Source of the DNA: Planctomycetota bacterium
GTDB lineage: Bacteria > Planctomycetota > Planctomycetia > Pirellulales > UBA1268
Assembly (NCBI GenBank): GCA_003669585.1
Contig: QWOQ01000018.1
Location: 25,611-89,610, forward strand
Reading direction: 5' to 3'
Length of the DNA: 64,000 nucleotides
A program made the translations under genes and the position numbers. The notes beneath the pieces are model-generated. The model was not told the origin of the DNA and made no database searches. It saw only the letters and a program-made list of their open reading frames with translations. The first letter of the stretch is position 1, and every line of letters starts with the position of its first letter. Below, piece after piece: positions 18,905 to 27,320 of this stretch.

Positions 18905-19594
18905 TTATTCAATTCCAGTTGCTCGAAGTCGAGCCACCGTTTGAAGAACCTGTCGCGCTCGAGCCTGGATTTGATCGAAGCGTTGTAAGCGGAGCGATTC
19001 AGGATCAATTAAATCTGATCCAAGACCAACGCAGTGAACACCAACAGAAAACCATGCATTAAGGTTTGATTCTTCGCAGGTTACACCGCCGCTGGGCATG
19101 AGTACGACCCGGGGGCACGGTCCGCGAACCGCCTTCACAAACGCCGGTCCTCCCAGCAGATCCGCTGGAAATATTTTGATCAGGTCTGCTCCGAGAGTTG
19201 ATGCGTACAGAATTTCGGTCACGGTTGCCGCTCCCGGGCACCAGAGTAAGTTGTGCGATCGACAGAACTCACCGACGCCTTCGTGAATGTTTGGGGCAAC
19301 AATAAACGCAGCGCCTGCCTCGCAAAAAGCTTCCGCTGAGGCTACGTCGAGAACAGTTCCGGCTCCGAGAACAAGGTCGGGGAAATCGGTAGCTGTTTTG
19401 AGTACGAGCGATCGAAATACATTCAGAGCATCTGGAGAACGATTGGTAAATTCGATCACACGAATGCCGGCTGACGCAAGCGCCTCAACCACACCCATCG
19501 CTGTGTCAATATCGCGAGAATGGAAAAGAGGGAGCACTCCCTGCGTGCCCATTGCACAAAGAAGTGAATCGCGACTGAGTGTGGTGGAAGGCAT
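18905..19594 (-). CDS. eda: KHG/KDPG aldolase (2-keto-3-deoxy-6-phosphogluconate aldolase family)
   Basis: A class I aldolase that cleaves KDPG to pyruvate and glyceraldehyde-3-phosphate and often also 4-hydroxy-2-oxoglutarate. The 229 residues show the Glu site in IRVIEFTNRSPDAL, the LVLGAGTVLD turn, the phosphate-side WCPGAATVTEI, the Schiff-base lysine in ADLIKIFPADLLGG and the MPSGGVT loop. I chose the ATG at 19594 because an in-frame extension to 19753 would overlap the RidA gene and adds unconserved residues. It may serve as the last step of gluconate or hydroxyproline-type breakdown together with GntP and RidA; the substrate is inferred. Confidence 0.92.
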   Translation of the reverse strand: MPSTTLSRDSLLCAMGTQGVLPLFHSRDIDTAMGVVEALASAGIRVIEFTNRSPDALNVFRSLVLKTATDFPDLVLGAGTVLDVASAEAFCEAGAAFIVAPNIHEGVGEFCRSHNLLWCPGAATVTEILYASTLGADLIKIFPADLLGGPAFVKAVRGPCPRVVLMPSGGVTCEESNLNAWFSVGVHCVGLGSDLIDPESLRLQRFDQIQARARQVLQTVARLRATGIE

Positions 19595-19631
19595 GAAATA
19601 CTTTGTTTCAACGGCGTTAGACAATTCTGAA

Positions 19632-20093
19632 TTACGAGAGTTCAAACATCGCTTCAATTTCAACGGGAATATTGTCGGGCAGTGAACCCATGCCAACGGC
19701 GCTGCGCACACCGATTCCAAGTTCGCGTCCCCATACCTCAGCAAACAGTTCACTTGCGCCGTTGATCACGTAAGGATGCTGGAGAAACTCTGGTGTGCAA
19801 TTGACCATACCAAGTACCTTGAGAACGCGTTTCACTCGATTGAGACTTCCAAGACTTGAAATCAGCGTTGCAAGAATAGTGAGTCCAACCTGACGGGCCG
19901 CCGCCTTCCCGGCCTCACAATCGAGTTCACGTCCGACGCGACCTTTCAAAAGGGTTCCATCCTGCATCACTGGACCGTGGCCCGACACCAGAAGATGTGT
20001 TCCATCAACGATGCACGGAACATAGACGCCCATCGGTTTGGGAGCAGGTGGCAGAAAAAGACCGAGTGATTCAAATTGTTTTTGTGCAGACAT
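19632..20093 (-). CDS. RidA (YjgF/UK114) family protein
   Basis: A 153-residue member of the family whose archetype hydrolyses reactive enamine/imine intermediates from PLP dehydratases. It has LLVSGHGPVMQDGTL near the N-terminus, the long helix KAAARQVGLTILATLISSLG, the substrate Arg in GIGVRSAVGMGSLPDNIPVE and the terminal VEIEAMFEL. The sequence is of the YjgH-like branch that carries the GHGP motif instead of GQ. It sits 37 bp upstream of the aldolase gene and 68 bp downstream of the giant heme protein gene on the same strand. A 2-oxo/imino acid pathway role is suggested by context. Confidence 0.92.
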   Translation of the reverse strand: MSAQKQFESLGLFLPPAPKPMGVYVPCIVDGTHLLVSGHGPVMQDGTLLKGRVGRELDCEAGKAAARQVGLTILATLISSLGSLNRVKRVLKVLGMVNCTPEFLQHPYVINGASELFAEVWGRELGIGVRSAVGMGSLPDNIPVEIEAMFELS

Positions 20094-20161
20094 GTTTTCT
20101 TTCCGGTAAGGATAAAGTCTTAGGCAAGAGAGGGTTCACCTTTGACAGGATTCACAGAAGA

Positions 20162-23100
20162 CTACTCTACGATCAGTTCCCCATTCATCACCATCCAGTG
20201 TCCAGGAAAGGTACAAAAAAATGGATAACGACCAGCAGTCTCCGGAAGTTTGAAATGAATCGTGAATCGAGAGTGTGGATCTACAATATCGGTGTACGCC
20301 AGAACGTCGTCTGAAGCAGGGATGTACTGTCTTCCAGCAGCATCCGGATCGGTTACAAGTTTGTTGACCTGTGCTCCTGCGCGAGCAAGGCTTCCCGGCT
20401 TCAGAAGTGCCCAGTTGTGTGGAACCACGTCTGGATTGATCAGTGTCACGCTGATTGATTCACCCGGCGAGGCCTCTATCCGTCGAGGAACAAATGAAAG
20501 ATTGCTGCCAACGGTAATCTCAATCGCCCTCGCGTCGAGAATAGGCTTCTCAAAAGGATTGCGATCTTTTCGCAGCGATCTCGATACATCAACGAGAAGA
20601 GGATGTTTGGAAATCGGAGTGGTACGAGGTGAGTAGCCCTCAAATGACGTGAAGGGCTGGTCGAGGCGATGCACGGTTAAGATGAGATCATGAAGCGTGT
20701 CTGGAGATGATTGCACATGCAGGTGCAACTGATTGACGGGTTGAATAGTTGGAATTTCAAGAAACATTGAACGACCATCTTCGAGAAGATGAACCGACGC
20801 AATGGTCAGATGATCGTGGCCTCGCATGCCGTCGTGGCGTGCGGAATATTCTGAAGATCCATAACCGCCGCTGTAACGATAGTTCCAGCACTGAGCGAAG
20901 TGATGTGATGAGTCTTTTGCACTCTCGGGATCGAGAGTCTCGGAAAATGACAAGACCACGCCATTCTCGTGAACGTGAAAACCGATCGGCATCTGAATCG
21001 ATTTTCCATTACATCGGACCCGATGCAGGCAGCCAACATCAGGTGTGTACGAACCCCAGCCGGCCATGCCGCTGACATAGAGTTGTCCATCGCGAGGGCC
21101 GAAACGCCCTCGATGAGATCCAGAACGAAATTCAACCGGAAGTGGCACGACTGCGCCTTGAAGCTGACTGTCCACTTCGTCCTGCAAAATCATGAAAGCA
21201 GTGCCGGCACCGAATGAGAGATGCAGTAAGTGATCTTTCAGCGGCCCAAAGCTGTCGCTCGAACACCAGACCTGTCCACCGCTGGAGTTGTCCATTCCAC
21301 GAGGTAGATAGACCAGCGGCAGATCGGGGGCTTTTGAATCTTTTGGGCCTTTATGACCGAAGTGAAGCGGCGACGTTCTTGCGGGATCTCTTCGCACAGC
21401 ACAGACCATGCTCGAGGGAACCCAGTCTCCTTCGCTGTTGGCGGCGGTGATTGTTCCATCCGGCATGATGCCCACGCCATCAGAATTTCTCAGGCCCGTT
21501 GCAAGCAACTCCACACTGCTGCCATCAGCAGAAATTCTGAGCAGACCCTGGCTACCGGAAGATGTATAAAAACGCCCCTCGTCATCTCGAACGAGTCCGC
21601 ACATATAATCGTGACCACCGGCCGATGCATCGAAAACGTTTGAAAAACATTCATAAAAATCGATTTCTCCGTCGGCATTTTTGTCGTGCAGACGCGTAAT
21701 CTGATCGCGTCCAAGCAAATGAATAACGTCCTCGACAACGACAAGCCCCAGCGTTTGATGAAGTCCAGAAGCAATTCTTCTCCACGTGAGATTGTTCAGC
21801 GAGGAATCGATGCCATCCACTCGCCAGACATCCCCTTGCATGGTGCAGACGACGAGCGCACCATCCGAAAGAAAATCGTGATCGCCGCAGTAAAGCGGAG
21901 CATTCCAGGGATTTGTGTGCGGAAGCGTGAGCGTGTCGACGGCATATGGAATACCAGTGCCACAAACGCCTTGAGTCTGGATAATCTGAGGCCACTGCGG
22001 CGCGGAGCCAAGCAAGAAGTGAGCATAAGGATGGCCCTCAACCGGTCCACAAATCGGCGAAAAAACACCATCCTTCACGACTGGCACGTTGAGCAGACGT
22101 TGTCCATTGATTGAGTAGAGAAATCCAACCTGAGTTCCATTTCGACAAAATCCTTCGTAATGAAACGGAGCTGTTGCTGGTAGATCCGAAGCCCTTTCGA
22201 TCGGTGTGCCAACGACTGAAAGCCCATCCATAAACCCATGACGAATATCTGAAAACTTTACAAATCCGCCACTCCAAACGACTGGATAGGTGAGTGTGCT
22301 GGGATCAAAGCAGGCAGAATAGCCCTCCCCAAGTTGTACGCAGACAGCGCGCGGAACCGTCTTTCCGAATCCCCGCAATACGCCACACTGAACAGATCCG
22401 AGTACTGTTTTATTCCAGTGATTGCTCTTCCACGATTCTTCATTTTGGTTTCCCCAATGACCGAGTGTTCCACCGTCGAGGCCTGGAAATTCAGGCAGCA
22501 ACACCGGTGCAGGACAGACGCCACGAAAGAATCGCGCTTGCTTCGAGTAGTAGTCGTAAATACGGTCGCGATTGACTGGCAACTTCCAGCTTGGCCAGTT
22601 CGCCGGTTCGAGTGGATCTCGTTGAAACGCAAATGCTACTGGCACGCCAGCATGCGCCTGTTTGAGAAGTGAATCGATCTGCTCGGCTGAAATTTCCTCA
22701 TGTCGACCGAGATCGGTGAGAAGTCGAATCAGATCTCTGCGATTGGTTGGGGAAAGCGTTTTGAGAAGACCATCGGGCATCAAGCTTCCGACGTCGAACA
22801 TTGACTCAATGGACGTTTTTGGAATTTCATCGATTGTGCCACTGGTGGCGTCGCGCAGCCAGATCGCTCGATCATCCTCACGTTGGCGATAGCCGCGAAA
22901 TGCATTTCCATTCTCGGTGATGATCGCAATTGATTGAAACTCAGGCTTGACGACGTGCTGTGGCCAAAGGAGAGACTCGATAATCTGTTCAAGTGTCTGG
23001 TCTTTGCCGAGGTTCGAAAGCGGTGGTCCTACGTTGCCACCGTGCTCACCAAGTTTGTGACAAGACATGCAGGCGAGGGTGGCTTTTGAAAAAAGTTCCA

Positions 23101-24166
23101 CACCCCTTCCAGCATTGCCATGCTCGCGTACCTCGGCGGCAAGTGCGGCGATCACTGCTGGATCAAACGGCCCTTCTGCTTGGGGTGATGCCGCGACCGT
23201 CAATGGATTCTCTGCAGGATTTGAAACCTGCCATGTTTTCATGAACGGCTTGGGCGTGGCATCTTTGCCATCAAGTTGTGCGGTGAGCCACCCGAGACCG
23301 GCCAGATTATCTCGCAGTCGATCTTCGGCATTGAGTTGTGTGTGATTGAGAATCCCACACGGTCCCCGGTAGCCACTTTCAACCACGGTGCGAAGCAATT
23401 CAAGATCGAGATCGCCCTGGCCGAGCGGCACAATTTTTCGTCCCGAGGTTTCACCGTCGGCAAACATGCCGTTCACGTTGAGCATCATCAGGTGAGGCTT
23501 CATTGTGGTGAGAAGTTCTTTCCATCGGCCGATATGACGATGCCCGTGGTGCTGGTTGTAGATAATGCCGACGTTTTCCAATCCAAGAAGCTGAATAATA
23601 TCAATCTGATTTTCCGGTTCGCCAAACCAGCCGCCGTGGTTGTAGAGACCGACGGTGCACCCGATCGTTTTGGCTGCCAGAGCAATCGGCCGAATTCGGT
23701 CAGCCTCTGATGCAACGCGACGTTTTTGTTCCTCGGGAGAACTGACAGGCTCGCCGCCACCTGTCACCCAGAGGCATGTTTGAATGTCGTGCCGTTTGAG
23801 TACGTCGAGAATCAATGTGGCTTCGTCGTTCAGCGACGTTGGAAACCACCACCCAACCAGATCGATGCCACCTGCCTTGATTGCTTCCATCTCTTCGTCA
23901 AAGTGCGGAATATGTTCGGCGCGATAATCGTATGCATATTTTTTGATCCCAAGTCTGTTGAGCATTGCGATGCGATCGGTCGGCGATCGGTTCTGATCAT
24001 CGAATGGAACAATACACCACGCCGCAAGGTTTTCGGCACGAAAGAGATCAGAGGCTCGGGCGTGCTCAGCGGCGAGGAGAGTTTCTGTTGCCAAGAAGGA
24101 AAAAAAGATCGTCGAAATAAGAATCGTGATCGCCACGAGGCATCGAAAAAACAACCTGCACAACAT
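20162..24166 (-). CDS. Giant exported PVC-type protein: TIM barrel, c-type heme, propeller and cupredoxin
   Basis: A 1334-residue exported multidomain protein. GGAG lies 9 nt before the ATG and a signal peptide spans residues 1-33. Residues about 40-295 look like a xylose-isomerase-type TIM barrel (KKYAYDYRAEHIPHF, VGLYNHGGWFGEPE, VGIIYNQHHGH). A cytochrome c domain follows with CMSCH at 366-370 and the LWPQHVVKPEFQ segment typical of PVC heme proteins, with its distal Met candidate near 453-463. From about 520 a large region with KFSDIRHGFMDGLSVVGTP and propeller-like repeats (DGALVVCTMQGDVWRVDGID, LRNSDGVGIMPDGTITAANS) resembles PVC sugar dehydrogenase-like domains. Residues about 1220-1334 form a cupredoxin with copper ligands His (VPHNW), Cys (FFCTFPGHW), His and Met. 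It could oxidise a periplasmic sugar or polyol and pass electrons heme to copper. Confidence 0.88.
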   Translation of the reverse strand: MLCRLFFRCLVAITILISTIFFSFLATETLLAAEHARASDLFRAENLAAWCIVPFDDQNRSPTDRIAMLNRLGIKKYAYDYRAEHIPHFDEEMEAIKAGGIDLVGWWFPTSLNDEATLILDVLKRHDIQTCLWVTGGGEPVSSPEEQKRRVASEADRIRPIALAAKTIGCTVGLYNHGGWFGEPENQIDIIQLLGLENVGIIYNQHHGHRHIGRWKELLTTMKPHLMMLNVNGMFADGETSGRKIVPLGQGDLDLELLRTVVESGYRGPCGILNHTQLNAEDRLRDNLAGLGWLTAQLDGKDATPKPFMKTWQVSNPAENPLTVAASPQAEGPFDPAVIAALAAEVREHGNAGRGVELFSKATLACMSCHKLGEHGGNVGPPLSNLGKDQTLEQIIESLLWPQHVVKPEFQSIAIITENGNAFRGYRQREDDRAIWLRDATSGTIDEIPKTSIESMFDVGSLMPDGLLKTLSPTNRRDLIRLLTDLGRHEEISAEQIDSLLKQAHAGVPVAFAFQRDPLEPANWPSWKLPVNRDRIYDYYSKQARFFRGVCPAPVLLPEFPGLDGGTLGHWGNQNEESWKSNHWNKTVLGSVQCGVLRGFGKTVPRAVCVQLGEGYSACFDPSTLTYPVVWSGGFVKFSDIRHGFMDGLSVVGTPIERASDLPATAPFHYEGFCRNGTQVGFLYSINGQRLLNVPVVKDGVFSPICGPVEGHPYAHFLLGSAPQWPQIIQTQGVCGTGIPYAVDTLTLPHTNPWNAPLYCGDHDFLSDGALVVCTMQGDVWRVDGIDSSLNNLTWRRIASGLHQTLGLVVVEDVIHLLGRDQITRLHDKNADGEIDFYECFSNVFDASAGGHDYMCGLVRDDEGRFYTSSGSQGLLRISADGSSVELLATGLRNSDGVGIMPDGTITAANSEGDWVPSSMVCAVRRDPARTSPLHFGHKGPKDSKAPDLPLVYLPRGMDNSSGGQVWCSSDSFGPLKDHLLHLSFGAGTAFMILQDEVDSQLQGAVVPLPVEFRSGSHRGRFGPRDGQLYVSGMAGWGSYTPDVGCLHRVRCNGKSIQMPIGFHVHENGVVLSFSETLDPESAKDSSHHFAQCWNYRYSGGYGSSEYSARHDGMRGHDHLTIASVHLLEDGRSMFLEIPTIQPVNQLHLHVQSSPDTLHDLILTVHRLDQPFTSFEGYSPRTTPISKHPLLVDVSRSLRKDRNPFEKPILDARAIEITVGSNLSFVPRRIEASPGESISVTLINPDVVPHNWALLKPGSLARAGAQVNKLVTDPDAAGRQYIPASDDVLAYTDIVDPHSRFTIHFKLPETAGRYPFFCTFPGHWMVMNGELIVE

Positions 24167-24348
24167 GAAGAAAGACTCCGAAGTGTGAAGAAAATTGCGA
24201 ATCTACCTAAGGCTGCGGGTTGCATTGGAAGAAAATCGAAAATGACAAAATCAGTGCCAAGAGTTTTCTCGCATGAATGGCAGCAGAAGAATGTTTAAGA
24301 TTTTCAGATCGATCCTTCTGCGCGTCAACTCCATGGAGAGGTTCTGCG

Positions 24349-25203
24349 ATGATCATTCCCGCAACAGATTTTGATTGTGCCGATGCGAATCCACAATTGC
24401 ACGTCGAAGCGATCGGTGCCTCTGGTCCAAGAATTCTTTTTCTGCATGGATTGGGCAGATGCAGCAGAGACTTTGTACCACTGATGCCGTGGCTGGCCAA
24501 TCGCCGCGTGACGTTCCTTGATCATCGAGGACACGGGCAATCGGCTCGAGCAGATGGGGCCTATCAGATATGTGATTACACGTCGGACGTTGTTCGATGG
24601 CTTGCCAATACAGTACAAGAACCGATTGATCTCTATGGTCATTCGCTCGGTGCTTTGGTCGCGCTTCAAGTCGCCGCCATCATGCCCCAGGCTGTGCGAT
24701 CAGTGGTACTTGAGGAACCGCCCTCCGCCACATTTCTAGAAAGTCCGGAAGCAGAGGGATGCCTTGCTCTGTTCGCTGCAATGCAGCAGTTTGCAAGCGT
24801 GCAGGCTCCGGTGGAATCGATTGTTCGATTGCTTGCCGCGATAAAAATGGGAGCGTCGCCAGATGCCTCCACTCTCGGCATGCTTCGCGACGGAGCATCA
24901 CTGCGGATGATGGCCCACTTCCTTCGCAGGGTTGATCCTGACGTCTATCGACCCCCGCTCGCAGGAGAGTGGTTCAAAGGATACGATCTCGTCAGCATCG
25001 CTGCAGCGATCAATTGTCCAGTGTTGCTTCTGCGAGGCGAGGTTTGCTGTGGTGGCATGCTGCCAGAAAAAGATGCGATTTGGCTGGCAGAGCATCTTCA
25101 ACGGTCTACGTCGATTCGATATGACGGCGCAGGACATCTTTTACACTGGCAGCAGATGGAAAAAACAGTGCGTCATCTTCTTGAGTTTCTGGAATCGATC
25201 TGA
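24349..25203 (+). CDS. Alpha/beta hydrolase
   Basis: A 284-residue cytoplasmic alpha/beta hydrolase without a signal peptide. It shows the oxyanion motif ILFLHGLGRCSRDF, LDHRGHGQSARAD, the nucleophile elbow DLYGHSLGALVALQVAA (Ser in GHSLG), a candidate acid near LLRGEVCCGGMLPEKDA and the catalytic His in YDGAGHLLHWQQ. A start at the ATG at 24349 is supported by GGAGAGG ending 7 nt upstream; an in-frame extension to 24277 lacks one. The downstream amidohydrolase begins 37 bp after the stop, so the two are likely one operon acting on the same unknown ester, lactone or amide. Confidence 0.88.
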   Translation: MIIPATDFDCADANPQLHVEAIGASGPRILFLHGLGRCSRDFVPLMPWLANRRVTFLDHRGHGQSARADGAYQICDYTSDVVRWLANTVQEPIDLYGHSLGALVALQVAAIMPQAVRSVVLEEPPSATFLESPEAEGCLALFAAMQQFASVQAPVESIVRLLAAIKMGASPDASTLGMLRDGASLRMMAHFLRRVDPDVYRPPLAGEWFKGYDLVSIAAAINCPVLLLRGEVCCGGMLPEKDAIWLAEHLQRSTSIRYDGAGHLLHWQQMEKTVRHLLEFLESI

Positions 25204-25239
25204 CCAAAGATCAGAAAAGTTTTATGAGAGGCAGCTTTT

Positions 25240-26532
25240 ATGCGAACGGCAACGGGCACAACAGTGATTCGAAATGGACAGTTGATCGACGGCAACGGCG
25301 GTCCACCGATCGTCGATGGCGTTGTGATGATCAACGATGGTCGCATCTCCTATGCCGGTCCTCTGGCGGGAATGCCGTCGGAAAGAGTTCCAGAAACAAC
25401 GATTGATGCTCATGGCGGAACAATCCTGCCGGGGTTGATCGAGTCGCATTTTCACCCTACCTATTTTGACGTGGCGGCTCTCGAAGATCTCGATATTAAG
25501 TATCCAGTGGAATACGTCACGCTTCTTGCGGCAGCCAACGCAAGACTAGCGCTTCATTGTGGCTATACGGCTGCAAGAAGTGGCGGCAGTCTTTTCAATA
25601 TCGATGTGTGGCTTAAAAAAGCGATTGAATCTGATCTCATGCCTGGTCCACGATTGGCATCAAGCGGTCGGGAAATCTGTGGAGTTGGGGGGCTGATGGA
25701 TTGGAACCCCGATTTTCGCAAGATCAGTATGGAAGGGCTTGTGCTGTTAGTGAACGGAGCAGATGAAGCACGTGCTGCAGTTCGAAAACTCGTAAAAGAT
25801 GGAATTGAGTGGGTAAAAACCTATCCTACTGGAGATGCTGCTGCGCCGGATGCCAACGACCATCACACGCTTTGCATGACATTTGAAGAGATGCACGCAG
25901 TCGTTGAGACAGCACACAATCATGGTCTTAAAGTTACCGGCCACTGTCGAGCAACCGCAGGAATTAAAAACGCTTTGCTCGCAGGCTACGATGCGATCGA
26001 ACACGGTACGTTTATTGACGATGAATCGATCGAACTTCTGCTGAAGCGCAATGTTCCCTGCGTACCAGCGCTCTATTTTGAGCATGCGAGCATCCAGCGT
26101 GGCCCCGAGTTTGGAATGTCGCAGCGAGTCATCGATGGACATCGCGAAACGCTCGAAGGCGGTGCTGAAAGCGCCCGTCGCATTCTGGCAGCCGGAGGGC
26201 GATTGGGCATGGGCGGAGATTATGGATTCGCGTGGAATCCACACGGAGATTACGCCCGCGAACTCACGTTTTTCGTTGAATATGTTGGTCTGCGACCGCT
26301 TGAAGTGCTTTCCTGTGCTACGAAAACAGGAGCTGAAATTCTGGGGCGGCAGGAGGAAATCGGAACGCTCGAACGAGGCAAACTCGCCGATGTTCTGGTT
26401 GTCGATGGCGATGTCGTCGCCAACATAAAAATACTTGAAAATCGGTCAAACTTTATTGCCGTCATGCAGGGAGGAATCATAAAGTCCGGACGAATCGCAA
26501 AACAGAAGTCCCCATACGATGCTCATTTGTAG
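25240..26532 (+). CDS. Metal-dependent amidohydrolase (imidazolonepropionase-like)
   Basis: A 430-residue member of the amidohydrolase superfamily. Metal ligands are visible in order: HFHPT after GTILPGLIESHF, the likely carboxylated Lys in GIEWVKTYPTGD, His in VTGHCRATAG, His in AIEHGTFIDD, and Asp in MGGDYGFAWN. The C-terminal composite beta-domain ends with KLADVLVVDGDV. There is no signal peptide. AGAGG lies 8 nt before the ATG. It is probably cotranscribed with the preceding alpha/beta hydrolase and its stop codon lies inside a strong inverted repeat that looks like the operon terminator. Substrates of this broad class include cyclic ureas, dipeptides and lactams; which applies is unknown. 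Confidence 0.9.
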   Translation: MRTATGTTVIRNGQLIDGNGGPPIVDGVVMINDGRISYAGPLAGMPSERVPETTIDAHGGTILPGLIESHFHPTYFDVAALEDLDIKYPVEYVTLLAAANARLALHCGYTAARSGGSLFNIDVWLKKAIESDLMPGPRLASSGREICGVGGLMDWNPDFRKISMEGLVLLVNGADEARAAVRKLVKDGIEWVKTYPTGDAAAPDANDHHTLCMTFEEMHAVVETAHNHGLKVTGHCRATAGIKNALLAGYDAIEHGTFIDDESIELLLKRNVPCVPALYFEHASIQRGPEFGMSQRVIDGHRETLEGGAESARRILAAGGRLGMGGDYGFAWNPHGDYARELTFFVEYVGLRPLEVLSCATKTGAEILGRQEEIGTLERGKLADVLVVDGDVVANIKILENRSNFIAVMQGGIIKSGRIAKQKSPYDAHL

Positions 26533-26557
26533 TTCGAGCATCGTATGGGGACTCTTT
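26507..26557 (+). terminator. Inverted-repeat terminator spanning the amidohydrolase stop codon
   Basis: An 18-bp perfect inverted repeat, AGTCCCCATACGATGCTC (26507-26524) and its complement at 26536-26553, has an 11-nt loop that contains the TAG stop (26530-26532). It is followed only by TCTTTG, so termination may be Rho-independent but weak, or the stem may act as a 3' mRNA stabiliser. The left arm encodes the last residues of the amidohydrolase. Confidence 0.65.
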
Positions 26558-26657
26558 GAAGAAACTGAGATAGTGTGAACGACTTTTGAGCGAATAACGT
26601 TTCGAATAGTTTTTCTTACACGCCAGCCGAATAATCACCGCATGCGAGAGAAAAATC

Positions 26658-27293
26658 CTAAGGCAGTCGCTTCACGCGAATATTTTTGTAGTGGACTTCG
26701 CTCCCTGGATCATGAGCTTGAAATGCAAAGGTACCGGAAGAAAGTTTTCGGCCACCTTTGATGTCCTCGGCCGTCTCGGTGTGATCGACGATTATTTTTC
26801 CGTCGACGGTGATCGTAATCTGTTTTCCATTCACCATCACCTCTTCGGTGAACCAGGTGTCGTCCTTCGCTGGAGCGACAAGATTTTTGACTACATTGTA
26901 AAGGCTTCCAGTGCGCACCGGATCGCCTTGCGAGTTATTGACCTGCGCCTCGTAGCCATTATCGGGCCATCCCTCGGGCTGAAACTTTGTGTGAAAATAG
27001 ATTCCAGAATTTGCTTTTGGCTTCGTCATCACTTCGGCCTTGAAGTGAAAGTTTTTGAACTCAACCGGTTTTTCGGCATTGGGGCCAATGTAAAAAAGAT
27101 GGCTGCGTTCGCCTTTTGCAACGATCTGGCCATCGACGATCGACCAGCTTTCCGGCCGTTCATTCACTTTCCATCCGGCGAGGCTCTTTCCGTCAAAGAT
27201 ACTTTCAAAACCCGATTCATCGGCTGGTGCACAATTTGAAAAAATGCAAAAGCCAACGAAGGACACAAATACTACTCTGAGAGCGTAAGACAT
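26658..27293 (-). CDS. Secreted DUF1080 / 3-keto-disaccharide hydrolase-type protein (second copy)
   Basis: A 211-residue exported protein with one DUF1080 domain. The ATG at 27293 has GGAG 8 nt upstream and begins a short signal peptide (VVFVSFVGFCIFSNCAPADE), so longer starts are rejected. Family marks are FESIFDGKSLAGWKV, SWSIVDGQIVAKG, EFKNFHFKAEVMTKPKANSG, IYFHTKF, GYEAQVNNS and the end segment GTFAFQAHDPGSEVHYKNIRV. It is clearly distinct from the DUF1080 protein at 9012-9701 (different linker and YFHTKF branch). It is divergent from the ABC transporter gene, leaving only 27 bp between the start codons. Confidence 0.9.
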   Translation of the reverse strand: MSYALRVVFVSFVGFCIFSNCAPADESGFESIFDGKSLAGWKVNERPESWSIVDGQIVAKGERSHLFYIGPNAEKPVEFKNFHFKAEVMTKPKANSGIYFHTKFQPEGWPDNGYEAQVNNSQGDPVRTGSLYNVVKNLVAPAKDDTWFTEEVMVNGKQITITVDGKIIVDHTETAEDIKGGRKLSSGTFAFQAHDPGSEVHYKNIRVKRLP

Positions 27294-27320
27294 CGACAAA
27301 TCTCCTTTGAAGGGTGAACC

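Noticed and set aside
24277..24348. Upstream in-frame extension of the alpha/beta hydrolase
   Set aside because: It lacks a ribosome binding site while the ATG at 24349 has GGAGAGG in good position.
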